In this document: positions 49,259 through 61,029 of the stretch, one piece after another
Numbering within the stretch: the stretch's first letter is position 1
How the letters are laid out: each line of letters begins with the position of its first letter
Source: Methylohalomonas sp034521715
GTDB taxonomy: Bacteria > Pseudomonadota > Gammaproteobacteria > Methylohalomonadales > Methylohalomonadaceae
Direction of reading: 5' to 3'
Length of the DNA: 64,000 bases
NCBI GenBank assembly: GCA_034521715.1
Contig: JAXHLY010000002.1
Coordinates: forward strand, 248,001-312,000
Position numbers and translations under genes: made by a program
The notes under the pieces: model-generated
Seen by the model: the letters and a program-made list of their open reading frames with translations, nothing else
Database searches by the model: none
Told to the model about the DNA's origin: nothing

Positions 49259-50475
49259 TTAGACGACCTGACCCATCTTGAAGATGGGCAGATACATGGA
49301 TACCACCAGGCCGCCGATAATGACACCCAGAAACGCCATGATCAGCGGCTCGAGCAGACTGCTGAGCGAATCGACCGCGTTATCGACTTCTTCTTCATAG
49401 AAGTCGGCAACCTTGGAGAGCATTGATCGAGGGAGCCCGCTTCTTCACCGATCGCCACCATCTGGACCACCATGTTCGGAAACAGCTGGGTATCACGCAT
49501 CGATGACTGCAACTGGGTACCCGTAGCAATATCGTCACGCATCTTCATGATGGCGTCGTGAAAAACAATATTGCCGGAGGCACCCGCCACCGACACCATG
49601 GCCTCCACCAGCGGTGTACCGGCGGCAAACATGGTCGCCAGGGTGCGGGCAAAGCGGGCGATGGCCGCCTTGTAGAGTATGTCACCCATGAGCGGAATTT
49701 TAAGTGCCAGGCGATCGAAGAAATGCGCCACCGCTTTCGAACGCCGCTTGGCTTCAAAAATGGCATAGATGGTACCGCCAATACCGAAAAAGATGGCCCA
49801 CCACCATTGCTGGAATAGTGCCGACAGGTTCAGTACGAATAAGGTCGGTGCCGGCAGATCGGCACCGAAGCCCTTGAACAGCTCCTCGAACTGCGGAATT
49901 ACGAAGATCAGCAGGATCGCGGTGACGATGAAAGCAACCACGATGACTGCAATGGGATAAAACAGGGCCTTCTTGATCTTGCCTTTCAGGGTCTCGGTTT
50001 TTTCCATGTATGTGGCAATCTTGTGCAGCAATGTCTCGAGGATACCGGCATGCTCGCCGGCAGCGACAAGATTGACATACAGTTCACTGAAATAAAGCGG
50101 ACGCTTGGCCAGGGCATCGGCGAGGGTACCACCGGATTCGACGTCGTTCTTGATACCGAGAACCAGTTCCTGCATGGCGGGATTCTCATGGCCGCGACCG
50201 ATGATCTCGAATGCCTGAACCAGCGGCACACCGGATGACATCATGGTCGCCAGCTGGCGGCTGAAAACGGTGATATCCCTGGTCGTTATCTTTTTTTTGC
50301 CGCCACCGAACAGTGGTTTGGGTTTTTTCTTGACCTTCAGCGGATTCACGCCCTGGCGACGCAGGACGGCCTTTACCAGCGCATCGGAAGTGCCGCTCAT
50401 TTCGCCCTTGACGCGCTTGCCCTGTTTGTCTGTTCCCTCCCAGACAAACATGTTGGATTTTGCTGCTTCAGCCAT
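49259..50475 (-). CDS. pilC: type IV pilus inner-membrane platform protein PilC, one frameshift
   Basis: PilC is the polytopic platform that couples PilB and PilT to pilus assembly. It has two T2SSF domains. The first contains TVFSRQLATMMSSGVPLVQA and AGEHAGILETLL, and the second contains RFARTLATMFAAGTPLVEAM and GEEAGSLD. Near 49425 a base is missing. The corrected frame reads MLSKVADFYEEEVDNAVDSL and ends in the last helix and KMGQVV with a stop at 49259-49261. About 404 residues, the usual length. Confidence 0.92.
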
Positions 50476-50494
50476 GGCCGCTACTCGTTAGATT

Positions 50495-52210
50495 TTATTC
50501 CTGGGTAACACGATTGACTTCTTTCATGTCGATAATACCGGCGGCGACTTTTTTCAGAGCCGACTGCCTGACATCGGGTATGCCCTCGGCGCGTGACTGA
50601 TCCCCCAGCTGAATCGCGGTGGCGCCGTCCATGATGAGCCGGCGCATTGTTTCCGAAATGGGCATGACCTGATAAATACCGGTACGGCCTTTATATCCCG
50701 CGTTACACTGATCGCAACCCTCGGCTTCCGAAATCTTGACGCCGGCCTCAATCTGTTTCTCGGTAAAGCCTTCTTCCAGCAATACCTCCTTGGGCACTTC
50801 CATCGGCTTGACGCAATTCTTGCACAGCCGGCGTGCCAGGCGCTGGGCCACAATCACGTTCACGGCCGTGGCGATACCGAAAGTCGGCATGCCCATGTCC
50901 TGCATGCGTGTCAGGGTTTGTGGCGCGTCGTTCGTATGCAGCGTCGACATCACCATGTGGCCGGTCATGGCCGCCTTCAGCGCAATGCCGCCGGTCTCGA
51001 TGTCACGAATCTCACCCACCAGGATGATGTCCGGGTCCTGACGCAGGAAGGCTTTCAGTGCCTTGGCGAAGGTCATGCCGGTTTTTTCATCGACCTGCAC
51101 CTGGTTGATGCCGGGCAGGTTGATTTCCACCGGGTCCTCGGCGGTGGAGATATTGACCTCGGTCTGATTGAGTATGTTGATACCCGTATACAGGGAGACC
51201 GTCTTGCCGCTGCCGGTCGGGCCGGTCACCAGGAACATGCCGTACGGCTTGTGCAGGTTCTCGAGATACAGCGCCTTCTGGTCGTCTTCATAACCCAGTA
51301 CATCGATGCTGAGATTGGCGGCATCGGAATCCAGGATACGCATGACCGTTTTTTCGCCCCACATCGTCGGGCAGGTACTGACACGGAAATCGATGGATTT
51401 GTTCTTGGACAGCTTCAGCTTGATGCGGCCGTCCTGGGGGACGCGGCGCTCGGAGACATCGAGCCGTGACATGACCTTGATGCGGGCGGCAATTTTCAGC
51501 GCCAGGGCGGTCGGCGGCTTGGCGACCTCGGTAAGCACACCGTCCATGCGCAAGCGGACGCGATAGAATTTTTCGTACGGTTCGAAGTGGATGTCGGAGG
51601 CCCCTTTCTTGATGGCATCCAGTAACACCTTGTTGACGAAACGCACGACCGGCGCATCGTCCACGTCGGTATCGACATCCTCGTCGGGCTTGTCGTCTGC
51701 GGTCTCCAGTCCCTCGAGATCGTCGAATTCATCGTCATCCATGTCGCCGAGGCCGCCCTCGGCCTCCTCCAGCATTTTGTCGATGGTCTTGGCGAGCTTG
51801 TCTTCCTCGACCAGGATGGCATCGGTGTTCATGCCGACGGCGAACTTGATCTCGTCCAGGGCCTGCAGGTTGGTGGGATCGGAGACGGCGATGTACAGGC
51901 GCTTGCCGCGCTTGTACAGCGGCAGCGCATTATGCTTGCGGATCAGCTCTTCCTTGAGGAGCTTGATGATCTCCGGATCCAGGTCGACGGCATTAATGTC
52001 GAGCAGCGGGACGCCGAATTCCTCGGCTGCCGCCTGGGCGATTTTGAGGCTGTCGGCGAGCTTGTTCTCGACCAGGTAGGTGACAAACGGCTGCTTCTTC
52101 TTGAGCGCATTCTGAAATGCCTCGGCGGCGGCCGATTCTTCCATCAGGCCGTCGACAGCCAGTTTGCGCGCGAGACCGCTCAGGTGGACTTTGTTGGTCG
52201 AGACCGCCAT
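50495..52210 (-). CDS. pilB: type IV pilus assembly ATPase PilB
   Basis: PilB is the hexameric extension motor. 571 residues, intact. An N-terminal T2SSE-N domain (residues 30-150) is joined by an acidic linker (GGLGDMDDDEFDDLEGLE) to the ATPase core. Walker A is VTGPTGSGKTVSLYTG, the Asp box precedes it, Walker B is LRQDPDIILVGEIRDIETG, and the His box STLHTNDAPQTLTRM. Zinc cysteines lie in CKNCVK and CDQCNAGYKGR. No pilA is adjacent, unlike in Pseudomonas. Confidence 0.96.
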   Translation of the reverse strand: MAVSTNKVHLSGLARKLAVDGLMEESAAAEAFQNALKKKQPFVTYLVENKLADSLKIAQAAAEEFGVPLLDINAVDLDPEIIKLLKEELIRKHNALPLYKRGKRLYIAVSDPTNLQALDEIKFAVGMNTDAILVEEDKLAKTIDKMLEEAEGGLGDMDDDEFDDLEGLETADDKPDEDVDTDVDDAPVVRFVNKVLLDAIKKGASDIHFEPYEKFYRVRLRMDGVLTEVAKPPTALALKIAARIKVMSRLDVSERRVPQDGRIKLKLSKNKSIDFRVSTCPTMWGEKTVMRILDSDAANLSIDVLGYEDDQKALYLENLHKPYGMFLVTGPTGSGKTVSLYTGINILNQTEVNISTAEDPVEINLPGINQVQVDEKTGMTFAKALKAFLRQDPDIILVGEIRDIETGGIALKAAMTGHMVMSTLHTNDAPQTLTRMQDMGMPTFGIATAVNVIVAQRLARRLCKNCVKPMEVPKEVLLEEGFTEKQIEAGVKISEAEGCDQCNAGYKGRTGIYQVMPISETMRRLIMDGATAIQLGDQSRAEGIPDVRQSALKKVAAGIIDMKEVNRVTQE

Positions 52211-52252
52211 ACCGTCGAAACACCCCGAAGACGCAAGAAACCTAGATTTACG

Positions 52253-52281
52253 ATATTAGAGCATATGGCCGGAAATACCAA
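52253..52281 (-). promoter_or_regulatory. candidate sigma70 promoter for pilB-pilC-pilD
   Basis: On the minus strand TTGGTA (52281-52276), a 17-base spacer and TAATAT (52258-52253) lie about 43 bases before the pilB start. Each hexamer matches consensus at four of six positions. No RpoN-type GG-N10-GC site is obvious in the 221-base gap 52211-52431, which otherwise holds no gene. Confidence 0.45.
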
Positions 52282-52431
52282 CAGTGGTCTGGGTGTTCCG
52301 GTCATCTCTTGCGAGCTTACTTTAAAAGTGCCGGCCGGGAACAAGGCATTGCCCCGCTACCGGCCGATGCCCCCGGGCTCCAGTGGTATCGGCGCTTTAC
52401 GGCCCCGGCAACGGATCCGGCAGGAGGGTGA

Positions 52432-55044
<2,613 letters not shown>

Positions 55045-55112
55045 TGTTGGGTTCGCCTCAGGGCTAGAATTCGGATTACATCGCTAGATGAGGGCGGAGA
55101 CGGGGGAATTCA

Positions 55113-55180
55113 AGCGCCAGGCCGTGAATCGTGAGCGGCAGCCCCCGCGATTCACGATTCACGAACAACGATTCACGCGC
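55113..55180. repeat. GAATCGT-family repeat between gdhA and clpB
   Basis: Bases 55125-55134 (gtgaatcgtg) and the inverted cgattcacgattcacgaac with cgattcacgcg at 55149-55178 form an inverted repeat around cggcagcccccg. It directly abuts the dehydrogenase stop. It is the same family as 46584-46713 and fits a mobile or slippage-prone intergenic repeat that also works as a weak terminator. Confidence 0.6.
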
Positions 55181-56611
55181 TTAGTAAACCCCGATATCCA
55201 GATAAGACCGTGCGATCTTGTTGATGGCAATTACGTAGGCAGCGGTGCGATAGTCGGTGCCCAGGTTGTACTGCTCCAGCGCCTCGTGCATTTCCTGGTA
55301 GCCATGGCGCATGGTGTCATCCAGGCCCGAGCGCACCAGATCGAGTTCGTCGGCGCCGCGGACGATCTCCTTGCACATCCACTCCGGTATTTTCTCGCCG
55401 GTGAGCGATTCCATGGCGGTAATCATGTGCTGGCCGCGCATCTCGTCGAATCGGCGCTCCATGCGGCCGAAACGGATATGGCTGAGATTGCGGATCCATT
55501 CGAAATAGGAGACGGTAACGCCGCCGGCGTTCACATAGGCATCGGGCAGGATGATGACGCCGCGCTTGCGCAGTATCTCGTCGGCGGCGAAGGTCACCGG
55601 CCCGTTGGCTGCCTCGACGATCAGGCCGGCCTGGATCTTGTCGGCGTTATCCCGGGTAATCTGGGCTTCCAAGGCCGCCGGGATGAGGATGTCGCATTTC
55701 AGTTCCAGCGCCGCGGCACCGTTTTCGGAAAAGCTTGCATCGGGAAAACCCTGCAGGCAGCCTTTGGTTTCGTTCATGTGCTGGCGCACGCGTTCAACGG
55801 CAATACCGGCGTCATTCACCAGTACGCCGTCGCGTTCGATGATGGCAACAATACGGGCATTGTCTTCTTCCTGCAGCAGCCTGGCGGCATGATAGCCGAC
55901 GTTGCCCAGGCCCTGGACGACGATGCGCTTGTCACCCAGCCCGCCGGTCAGACCGGCCTTTTTCACCGCTTGTGCATGACGGAAGAATTCGCGGATCGCA
56001 TACACGACGCCGCGGCCGGTGGCTTCGACCCGGCCGCGGATGCCGCCATGATGGACGGGTTTGCCGGTGACACAGGCCTGGTAGTTGATGTCTTCCGGTT
56101 CCAGGTGCTTGTAGGTATCGGCAATCCAGGCCATCTCGCGTTCCCCGGTGCCGACGTCCGGCGCCGGAACATTAGTGGCCGGGCTGAGAAAGCCCTTGCG
56201 TACCAGTTCGCGGGCAAAGCGGCGGGTGATGAGCTGCAGTTCATGGCGATCATAAAGAGCCGGATCGATACACAGGCCGCCCTTGGAACCGCCGAAAGGG
56301 ACATCGACCAGGGCGCACTTGTAGGTCATCAGCGCCGCCAGTGCCTCGATCTCATCCTGGTTGACGATGGGGGCATAGCGCATGCCGCCTTTGGCCGGCA
56401 GCCGGTGGGTGCTGTGTACCGCACGCCAGCCGGTGAAGACCTCGAGGTTGCCGCGGACATTAACCGGGAAACGTATCTGCAGGACGGAACTGCAGGCCTT
56501 GATCGATTCCGCCACGCCCGGTTCTATGTTCAGCGTGTGGAAGGCACGATCGGCCATCTTGTTGACGCTGGCGGAAAATGAATCCCTTTTCTTGTTGTTC
56601 TTGTTAGCCAT
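55181..56611 (-). CDS. Glu/Leu/Phe/Val-type dehydrogenase, probably glutamate dehydrogenase
   Basis: This is an NAD(P)-dependent amino-acid dehydrogenase of 476 residues, probably interconverting glutamate and 2-oxoglutarate. Substrate residues are in LPAKGGMRYAP and VPFGGSKGGLCIDP (catalytic lysines), followed by ATNVPAPDVGTGEREM. The Rossmann fold carries VVQGLGNVGYHAARLL. The start at 56611 has GGGAGGG nearby upstream and the sequence MANKNNKK; an upstream ATG at 56641 is less likely. Intact. It is inserted in the otherwise conserved rluD-pgeF-clpB group. Confidence 0.88.
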   Translation of the reverse strand: MANKNNKKRDSFSASVNKMADRAFHTLNIEPGVAESIKACSSVLQIRFPVNVRGNLEVFTGWRAVHSTHRLPAKGGMRYAPIVNQDEIEALAALMTYKCALVDVPFGGSKGGLCIDPALYDRHELQLITRRFARELVRKGFLSPATNVPAPDVGTGEREMAWIADTYKHLEPEDINYQACVTGKPVHHGGIRGRVEATGRGVVYAIREFFRHAQAVKKAGLTGGLGDKRIVVQGLGNVGYHAARLLQEEDNARIVAIIERDGVLVNDAGIAVERVRQHMNETKGCLQGFPDASFSENGAAALELKCDILIPAALEAQITRDNADKIQAGLIVEAANGPVTFAADEILRKRGVIILPDAYVNAGGVTVSYFEWIRNLSHIRFGRMERRFDEMRGQHMITAMESLTGEKIPEWMCKEIVRGADELDLVRSGLDDTMRHGYQEMHEALEQYNLGTDYRTAAYVIAINKIARSYLDIGVY

Positions 56612-56664
56612 GGTCCCTCCCCGTGACGGCATTAGTTGCACGTACTCTTGTTGACAAGCTTAGT

Positions 56665-57422
56665 CTATGTCGGGGTAGCGTCCATCCAGATAAGGGCGGC
56701 CATGCGACCGGTACGGCCATCGCGGCGGTAGGAGTAAAAATCCTGCGGCTGGCTGTAGGTACACAGTTCGCTGTCGTAACAGGCGATCAATCCCGCCTGC
56801 TTCAGTGCCAGACGGGTCAGTGCCGGCAGGTCCGCCTGCCAGCGTCCCGGCCTGCCGTCATGAAAACCGGCATCCGCCCCCGGCAGTGTCTGCTGGCAGG
56901 CGGCGTAGACCTCGGCCCCGACTTCAAAGGCGCCCGGACCGATGCACGGACCCAGCCAGGCCAGCAGCCGGCCGGGTTCCACCGGCAGACTGGCGACCGC
57001 CGCCTGTATGACACCCGCCACGAGACCGCGCCAGCCGACATGCACGGCGGCGATGCAGCCACCGTCGCGATCGCACAGCAGTAACGGCAGGCAATCCGCC
57101 GTCAGCACGGCACAGATACTGCCGGGGACCTGCGTCCAGCTGGCATCGGCGGTTGCTGCGCCGGTCTGTCCGGCCCTGATTACCGCGCAGCCATGTACCT
57201 GGTTGAGCCACGCCGGCTCGGCCGGCAGCTGCAGCTGTTGCCTGAGGTCCCGTCGGTTGGCCGCGACGGCGGCGGGGTCGTCGCCGACATGCGCGGCCAG
57301 ATTGAAGCTCTCGTAGGTGGTTTACTGTGGCCGCCACGGCGGGAGGTGATGCCGGCATGAACGTGAGCCGGTGCCGGCCATTGCGCGGCAATCCAGGATG
57401 TCGTCGGCCTCGGTTCAGCCAT
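56665..57422 (-). CDS. pgeF: PgeF/YfiH (laccase-domain) peptidoglycan editing factor, one frameshift
   Basis: PgeF is a copper-oxidase-like protein that removes wrongly incorporated L-Ser precursors of peptidoglycan; older names are polyphenol oxidase or laccase-domain protein. The core reads VLTADCLPLLLCDRDGG, AAVHVGWRGLVAGVIQAAV and WLGPCIGPGAFEVG, giving the metal-site Cys and His residues. The N-terminal part (VHAGITSRRGGHSKPPYE) is joined after correcting an indel near 57318. About 252 residues. The start overlaps the rluD stop by eight bases. Confidence 0.9.
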
Positions 57423-58377
57423 GTTGCCGGGTATCCGCTTGCAGCAGTTCATGCAGGCGCTGCATGTCTTCAGGCAGCGGCGCTTCGAACTGCAGGTTCT
57501 CGCCCGTGAGCGGATGTGCCAGTGCCAGGGTACAGGCATGCAGGGCCTGGCGCCCGAACCCCTGGATCGCCGTGCGCACGCTTTCCGTTGCCCCGCGCGG
57601 CAGCCGGGGACGTGGTCCGTACAAGGGGTCGCCGAGCAGCGGCTGGTTTTTCCAGGCCAGGTGGACGCGGATCTGGTGGGTGCGGCCGGTTTCGAGCTGC
57701 ACCCGGACCAGAGTATGGGCACGGTAGCGTTCCACCACCCGGTAATGGGTTACGGCCGGTTTGCCGCGGCTGACCACCGCCATTCGCAGCCGCTGCTGTG
57801 GATGCCGGCCGATGGGTTCATCGACGGTGCCGCCGGCGGTGAGCACGCCGTTGACTATCGCCAGATACTCGCGCTTTATCAGTCGGTTCTGCAGTGCCGC
57901 GACCAGCCGTGCGTGGGCGGTCAGGCTCTTGGCGATCACCATCAGGCCGCTGGTGTCCTTGTCCAGGCGCTGGACGATACCGGCACGCGGCAGGGTGGCG
58001 AGCTGGGGCTGATGATGTAACAGGGCATTGAGCAGCGTATGCCTGGGATTGCCGGCGCCCGGATGTACCACCAGTCCGGCGGGCTTATTGACAACCAGTA
58101 TGTCGGCATCTTCATGGATAATGTCGAGCGGGATCGCCTCGGGCTCGGGACCGGTATCTGCCTCGATACGGGCATGGATGGTGATCTCTTCTCCGCCCGC
58201 GACCTTGTCGCGCGGCCGGGCCGGCGCCTGATCGACAAGTACCTCGCCGCGCTTGATCCAGCCGCTGATGCGTGCGCGTGAATATTCTCCATAGAGGCGG
58301 GCGAGTGCCTGATCCAGGCGCTGGCCGGCGACAGCGGCGGGCAGTACGCAGCTCAGTTTGATCCAGTCATTGGTCAC
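57415..58377 (-). CDS. rluD: 23S rRNA pseudouridine synthase RluD
   Basis: RluD makes pseudouridines 1911, 1915 and 1917 in helix 69 of 23S rRNA. An S4 domain (RLDQALARLYGEYSRARISG) precedes the catalytic domain with active aspartate in GIVQRLDKDTSGLMVIAKS, then GRTHQIRVHLA and GDPLYG. Intact. The GTG at 58377 (VTNDWIKLSCVLP) is taken as start. The frame is open about 120 codons further upstream, but that part overlaps bamD and is not family-like. Confidence 0.94.
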   Translation of the reverse strand: MTNDWIKLSCVLPAAVAGQRLDQALARLYGEYSRARISGWIKRGEVLVDQAPARPRDKVAGGEEITIHARIEADTGPEPEAIPLDIIHEDADILVVNKPAGLVVHPGAGNPRHTLLNALLHHQPQLATLPRAGIVQRLDKDTSGLMVIAKSLTAHARLVAALQNRLIKREYLAIVNGVLTAGGTVDEPIGRHPQQRLRMAVVSRGKPAVTHYRVVERYRAHTLVRVQLETGRTHQIRVHLAWKNQPLLGDPLYGPRPRLPRGATESVRTAIQGFGRQALHACTLALAHPLTGENLQFEAPLPEDMQRLHELLQADTRQHG

Positions 58378-58434
58378 TGCTTTATCTCGTTGTTGTGCTT
58401 TACCCGCCACGGGTTTGCCGATACGCTTGGCACC
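58378..58434. promoter_or_regulatory. short divergent region between rluD and bamD
   Basis: Only 57 bases separate the rluD start (minus) from the bamD start (plus). The divergent bamD/rluD arrangement is conserved from E. coli to Pseudomonas. No convincing -35/-10 pair was found for either direction, so promoters may lie inside the opposite gene. Confidence 0.35.
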
Positions 58435-59214
58435 ATGCGAAATCTGGTCATTATCATACTGTTTCTCATGGTGCCGGGCCTGTCCGGCTGTGGCATGTTC
58501 GGCGAAAAAGAGGACCCCTCGGCTACATGGGGTGCCGAACGCCTTTATGACGAAGCCCGCGGCGCACTGGATGCCGGCTATTATGAACGTGCGGTTGAAT
58601 TTTATGAAAAACTGGAGGCGCGGTTCCCGTTCGGTGTTCACGGACAGCAGGCGTTGCTGGATCTTTCCTACGCCTATTATAAGAGTGAGGATTACGATGC
58701 CGCGACCAGCACGGCTGATCGCTTCATCAAGCTGCATCCTCGCAACGATGCCGTCGCCTATGCGCTGTATCTGCGCGGTCTGGCCAATTTCAATCGCGGC
58801 AAGGGCATAACCCAGCGTTTTTTGCCGATCGACCTGTCACAGCGCGATTCCGGCGGTAATCTCCAGGCCTTCCAGGATTTTGCTGAATTGATCAAACGTT
58901 TCCCCGACAGCCGTTATGTCGAGGATGCCAAGCTGCGCATGACGTATCTGCGCAACCTGCTGGCCAGGCATGAAATCCATGTGGCCAATTACTATATGCG
59001 ACGCGAGGCTTATGTCGCCGCGGCAAACCGGGCCCGCCATGTCGTCGAAAGTTATCCGCGTACGACCTCGGTTCCCGCAGCGCTGGCGATCATGGCCAAG
59101 GCCTACAAGGTGCTGGAGATGCCGGATCTGGCCGATGATGCGCTGCGGGTGCTGGAAACCAATTATCCCAACCATCCGGGCTTGTTCGAGGTCCGTCGCA
59201 CTGTCCTGAAATAG
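58435..59214 (+). CDS. bamD: outer membrane protein assembly factor BamD
   Basis: BamD is the essential lipoprotein of the BAM complex that inserts beta-barrels in the outer membrane. The signal peptide ends in lipobox LSGC. Five TPR repeats follow: AERLYDEARGALDAGYYERA, PFGVHGQQALLDLSYAYYKS, AVAYALYLRGLANFNRGK, then YVEDAKLRMTYLRNLLARHE and VAAANRARHVVESYPRTTSV. 259 residues from the start at 58435. Intact. Confidence 0.95.
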   Translation: MRNLVIIILFLMVPGLSGCGMFGEKEDPSATWGAERLYDEARGALDAGYYERAVEFYEKLEARFPFGVHGQQALLDLSYAYYKSEDYDAATSTADRFIKLHPRNDAVAYALYLRGLANFNRGKGITQRFLPIDLSQRDSGGNLQAFQDFAELIKRFPDSRYVEDAKLRMTYLRNLLARHEIHVANYYMRREAYVAAANRARHVVESYPRTTSVPAALAIMAKAYKVLEMPDLADDALRVLETNYPNHPGLFEVRRTVLK

Positions 59215-59312
59215 GGGACATTTCCATTCTGAACCATTCGCGGTAGCTGCTCGCGGCAGACAACGGCACCTGCGATTACGGGTATTGATGCGCAGGCTGT
59301 GTTCCTACTGAT
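59215..59312. other. intergenic region between bamD and nadE
   Basis: This short gap between convergent genes begins with aggggacatttccattctg at the bamD stop, similar in style to the sequence after rsmI. No gene, clear terminator or transposase fragment is visible. Confidence 0.35.
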
Positions 59313-60947
59313 TCACCGGCTGTCATCATAGCCCGACGTTATCGGATAACGCCGGTCGCGACCGAACGCCCGCTCTGAAATCCGCACGCCCGGCGCGGCC
59401 TGGCGGCGTTTGTATTCATTGTGATCAACCAGCCTGATAATTTTATTGACAGTTTCGCTGTCAAAATCGGCTGCCATGATTTGCTCCGGGCTCTGATCGT
59501 GTTCTATGTAGCGCTCCAGGATTGGATCGAGAATATCGTATGGTGGCAGAGATTGATCATCACGCTGATCCGGTTTGAGTTCGGCGGATGGCGGCCGGTC
59601 AATAATTCGTTGCGGAATAACCCGGCCCTGTTCGTTACGCCAGCGCGATAATTCATAAACCAGCGTTTTCGGTACATCCTTCAGTGGTGCAAAGCCGCCG
59701 GCCATATCGCCGTAGAGTGTTGCATAACCCACCGCCATTTCACTCTTGTTGCCGGTTGCCAGTACCATCTTGCCAGTCTTGTTGGATACCGCCATCAGCA
59801 GGATCCCGCGGCAGCGTGACTGGATATTTTCCTCGGCCGTATCGACTGGCAGTCCCTTGAATACCGGCTGCAGCACTTCCAGAAATGCATTGAATGGTGC
59901 CTCGATGGGGAATTCGTGATAGCGCACCTTTACCAGGTCGGCCATGGCACGGGAATCCTCAATACTGATATCAGCCGTATAACGCGAAGGCATGCACAGC
60001 ACCTCGATGTTTTCCGCACCCAGGGCGTCAACCGCCAGCGCCAGTGTCAGCGCCGAATCGATACCGCCGGACAGCCCGATGACTGCACCATTGAAACCGT
60101 TCTTGTGGACATAGTCGTGAATGCCGAGCACCAGGGCACGATAAATGCTCTCCGGCCGTGGCAGGGGTTCGCTGGATTCAGTGCCGGTGACATGAATGGA
60201 TTCGCCTTCCATAGTCAGGGTCAGCGGATACAGCCCGCTCTCGAACTGCGGCGCGGACCAGAGTAATCGGCCGTCGTGGTCCATGATCATGGAGCCGCCG
60301 TCGAAGACCAGTTCATCCTGGCCGCCGACGAGGTTCAGGTAAACGATATTCAGCCCGGTCTCGTTGACACGCTGTTGCAGAACCTGGCGGCGTACTGTGA
60401 TCTTGTCGATGTGATAGGGTGAGGCATTGATGTTGATTAACAGCTGCGCACCGGCCTCGCGTGCACGGCGGACGGGTTCCGGCTGCCAGATATCCTCGCA
60501 GATCGTGAGCGCCGTTGGTATGCCCTTGATATCGAGTACACAGGCCTGGTCGCCGGCGGAAAAATAACGTTTCTCGTCGAACACCCCGTAATTGGGCAGC
60601 ACCTGCTTGCGGTAACGGGCACGGATCGCGCCGTCTTCGAGCATAAAGCAGCTGTTGTAGAGCTCGTCCTGCGTGTATTCCGGCAGACCGATTAAAACTC
60701 GTATGCCGTGACTTGCCTCGATTATTTCATCCAGGACTTTCTGCACGCGGCGTCGCAGACCGGGGCGTAATAGCAGATCCTCGGGCGGATAACTGGTAAT
60801 GGCCAGTTCCGGAAACACGATCAGATCAGCGCCATGGCCGCGCCGTGCATGTTCTATCTGCTCAATGATAAGCCGGGTATTACCGCGTATGTCGCCGACA
60901 GTGAGGTTGCACTGGGCAAGCGCGAGGCGCAGGGAGTTTGAACTCAT
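59313..60947 (-). CDS. nadE: glutamine-dependent NAD+ synthetase
   Basis: NadE amidates deamido-NAD to NAD, taking ammonia from glutamine. 544 residues, intact. The N-terminal nitrilase-like glutaminase domain has Glu in LIVFPELAITSYPPEDLL, Lys in YRKQVLPNYGVFDEKRYF and Cys in LTICEDIWQ. The C-terminal synthetase has the PP-loop VIGLSGGIDSALTLALA and VLATGNKSEMAVGYATLYG. This two-domain form uses glutamine directly, unlike the short ammonia-only NadE. Confidence 0.96.
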   Translation of the reverse strand: MSSNSLRLALAQCNLTVGDIRGNTRLIIEQIEHARRGHGADLIVFPELAITSYPPEDLLLRPGLRRRVQKVLDEIIEASHGIRVLIGLPEYTQDELYNSCFMLEDGAIRARYRKQVLPNYGVFDEKRYFSAGDQACVLDIKGIPTALTICEDIWQPEPVRRAREAGAQLLININASPYHIDKITVRRQVLQQRVNETGLNIVYLNLVGGQDELVFDGGSMIMDHDGRLLWSAPQFESGLYPLTLTMEGESIHVTGTESSEPLPRPESIYRALVLGIHDYVHKNGFNGAVIGLSGGIDSALTLALAVDALGAENIEVLCMPSRYTADISIEDSRAMADLVKVRYHEFPIEAPFNAFLEVLQPVFKGLPVDTAEENIQSRCRGILLMAVSNKTGKMVLATGNKSEMAVGYATLYGDMAGGFAPLKDVPKTLVYELSRWRNEQGRVIPQRIIDRPPSAELKPDQRDDQSLPPYDILDPILERYIEHDQSPEQIMAADFDSETVNKIIRLVDHNEYKRRQAAPGVRISERAFGRDRRYPITSGYDDSR

Positions 60948-60948
60948 G

Positions 60949-61029
60949 GCTAATGGCTTATAGTAAATAGCTGATAGTCAGTGGCAGGTAAGTCTACCAG
61001 ATCAGCAATCAGCTATGGGCTATCAGCTA
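60949..61029. repeat. AGCTATCAGCT-type inverted repeats after sucD array
   Basis: Short units of ATAGCTGATAG (60966-60976) are repeated and inverted at 61005-61034 (caatcagctatgggctatcagctatcagc). They can fold into a hairpin between the array and the nadE start. This is a second family of low-complexity intergenic repeats, unlike the GAATCGT family. Confidence 0.6.
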
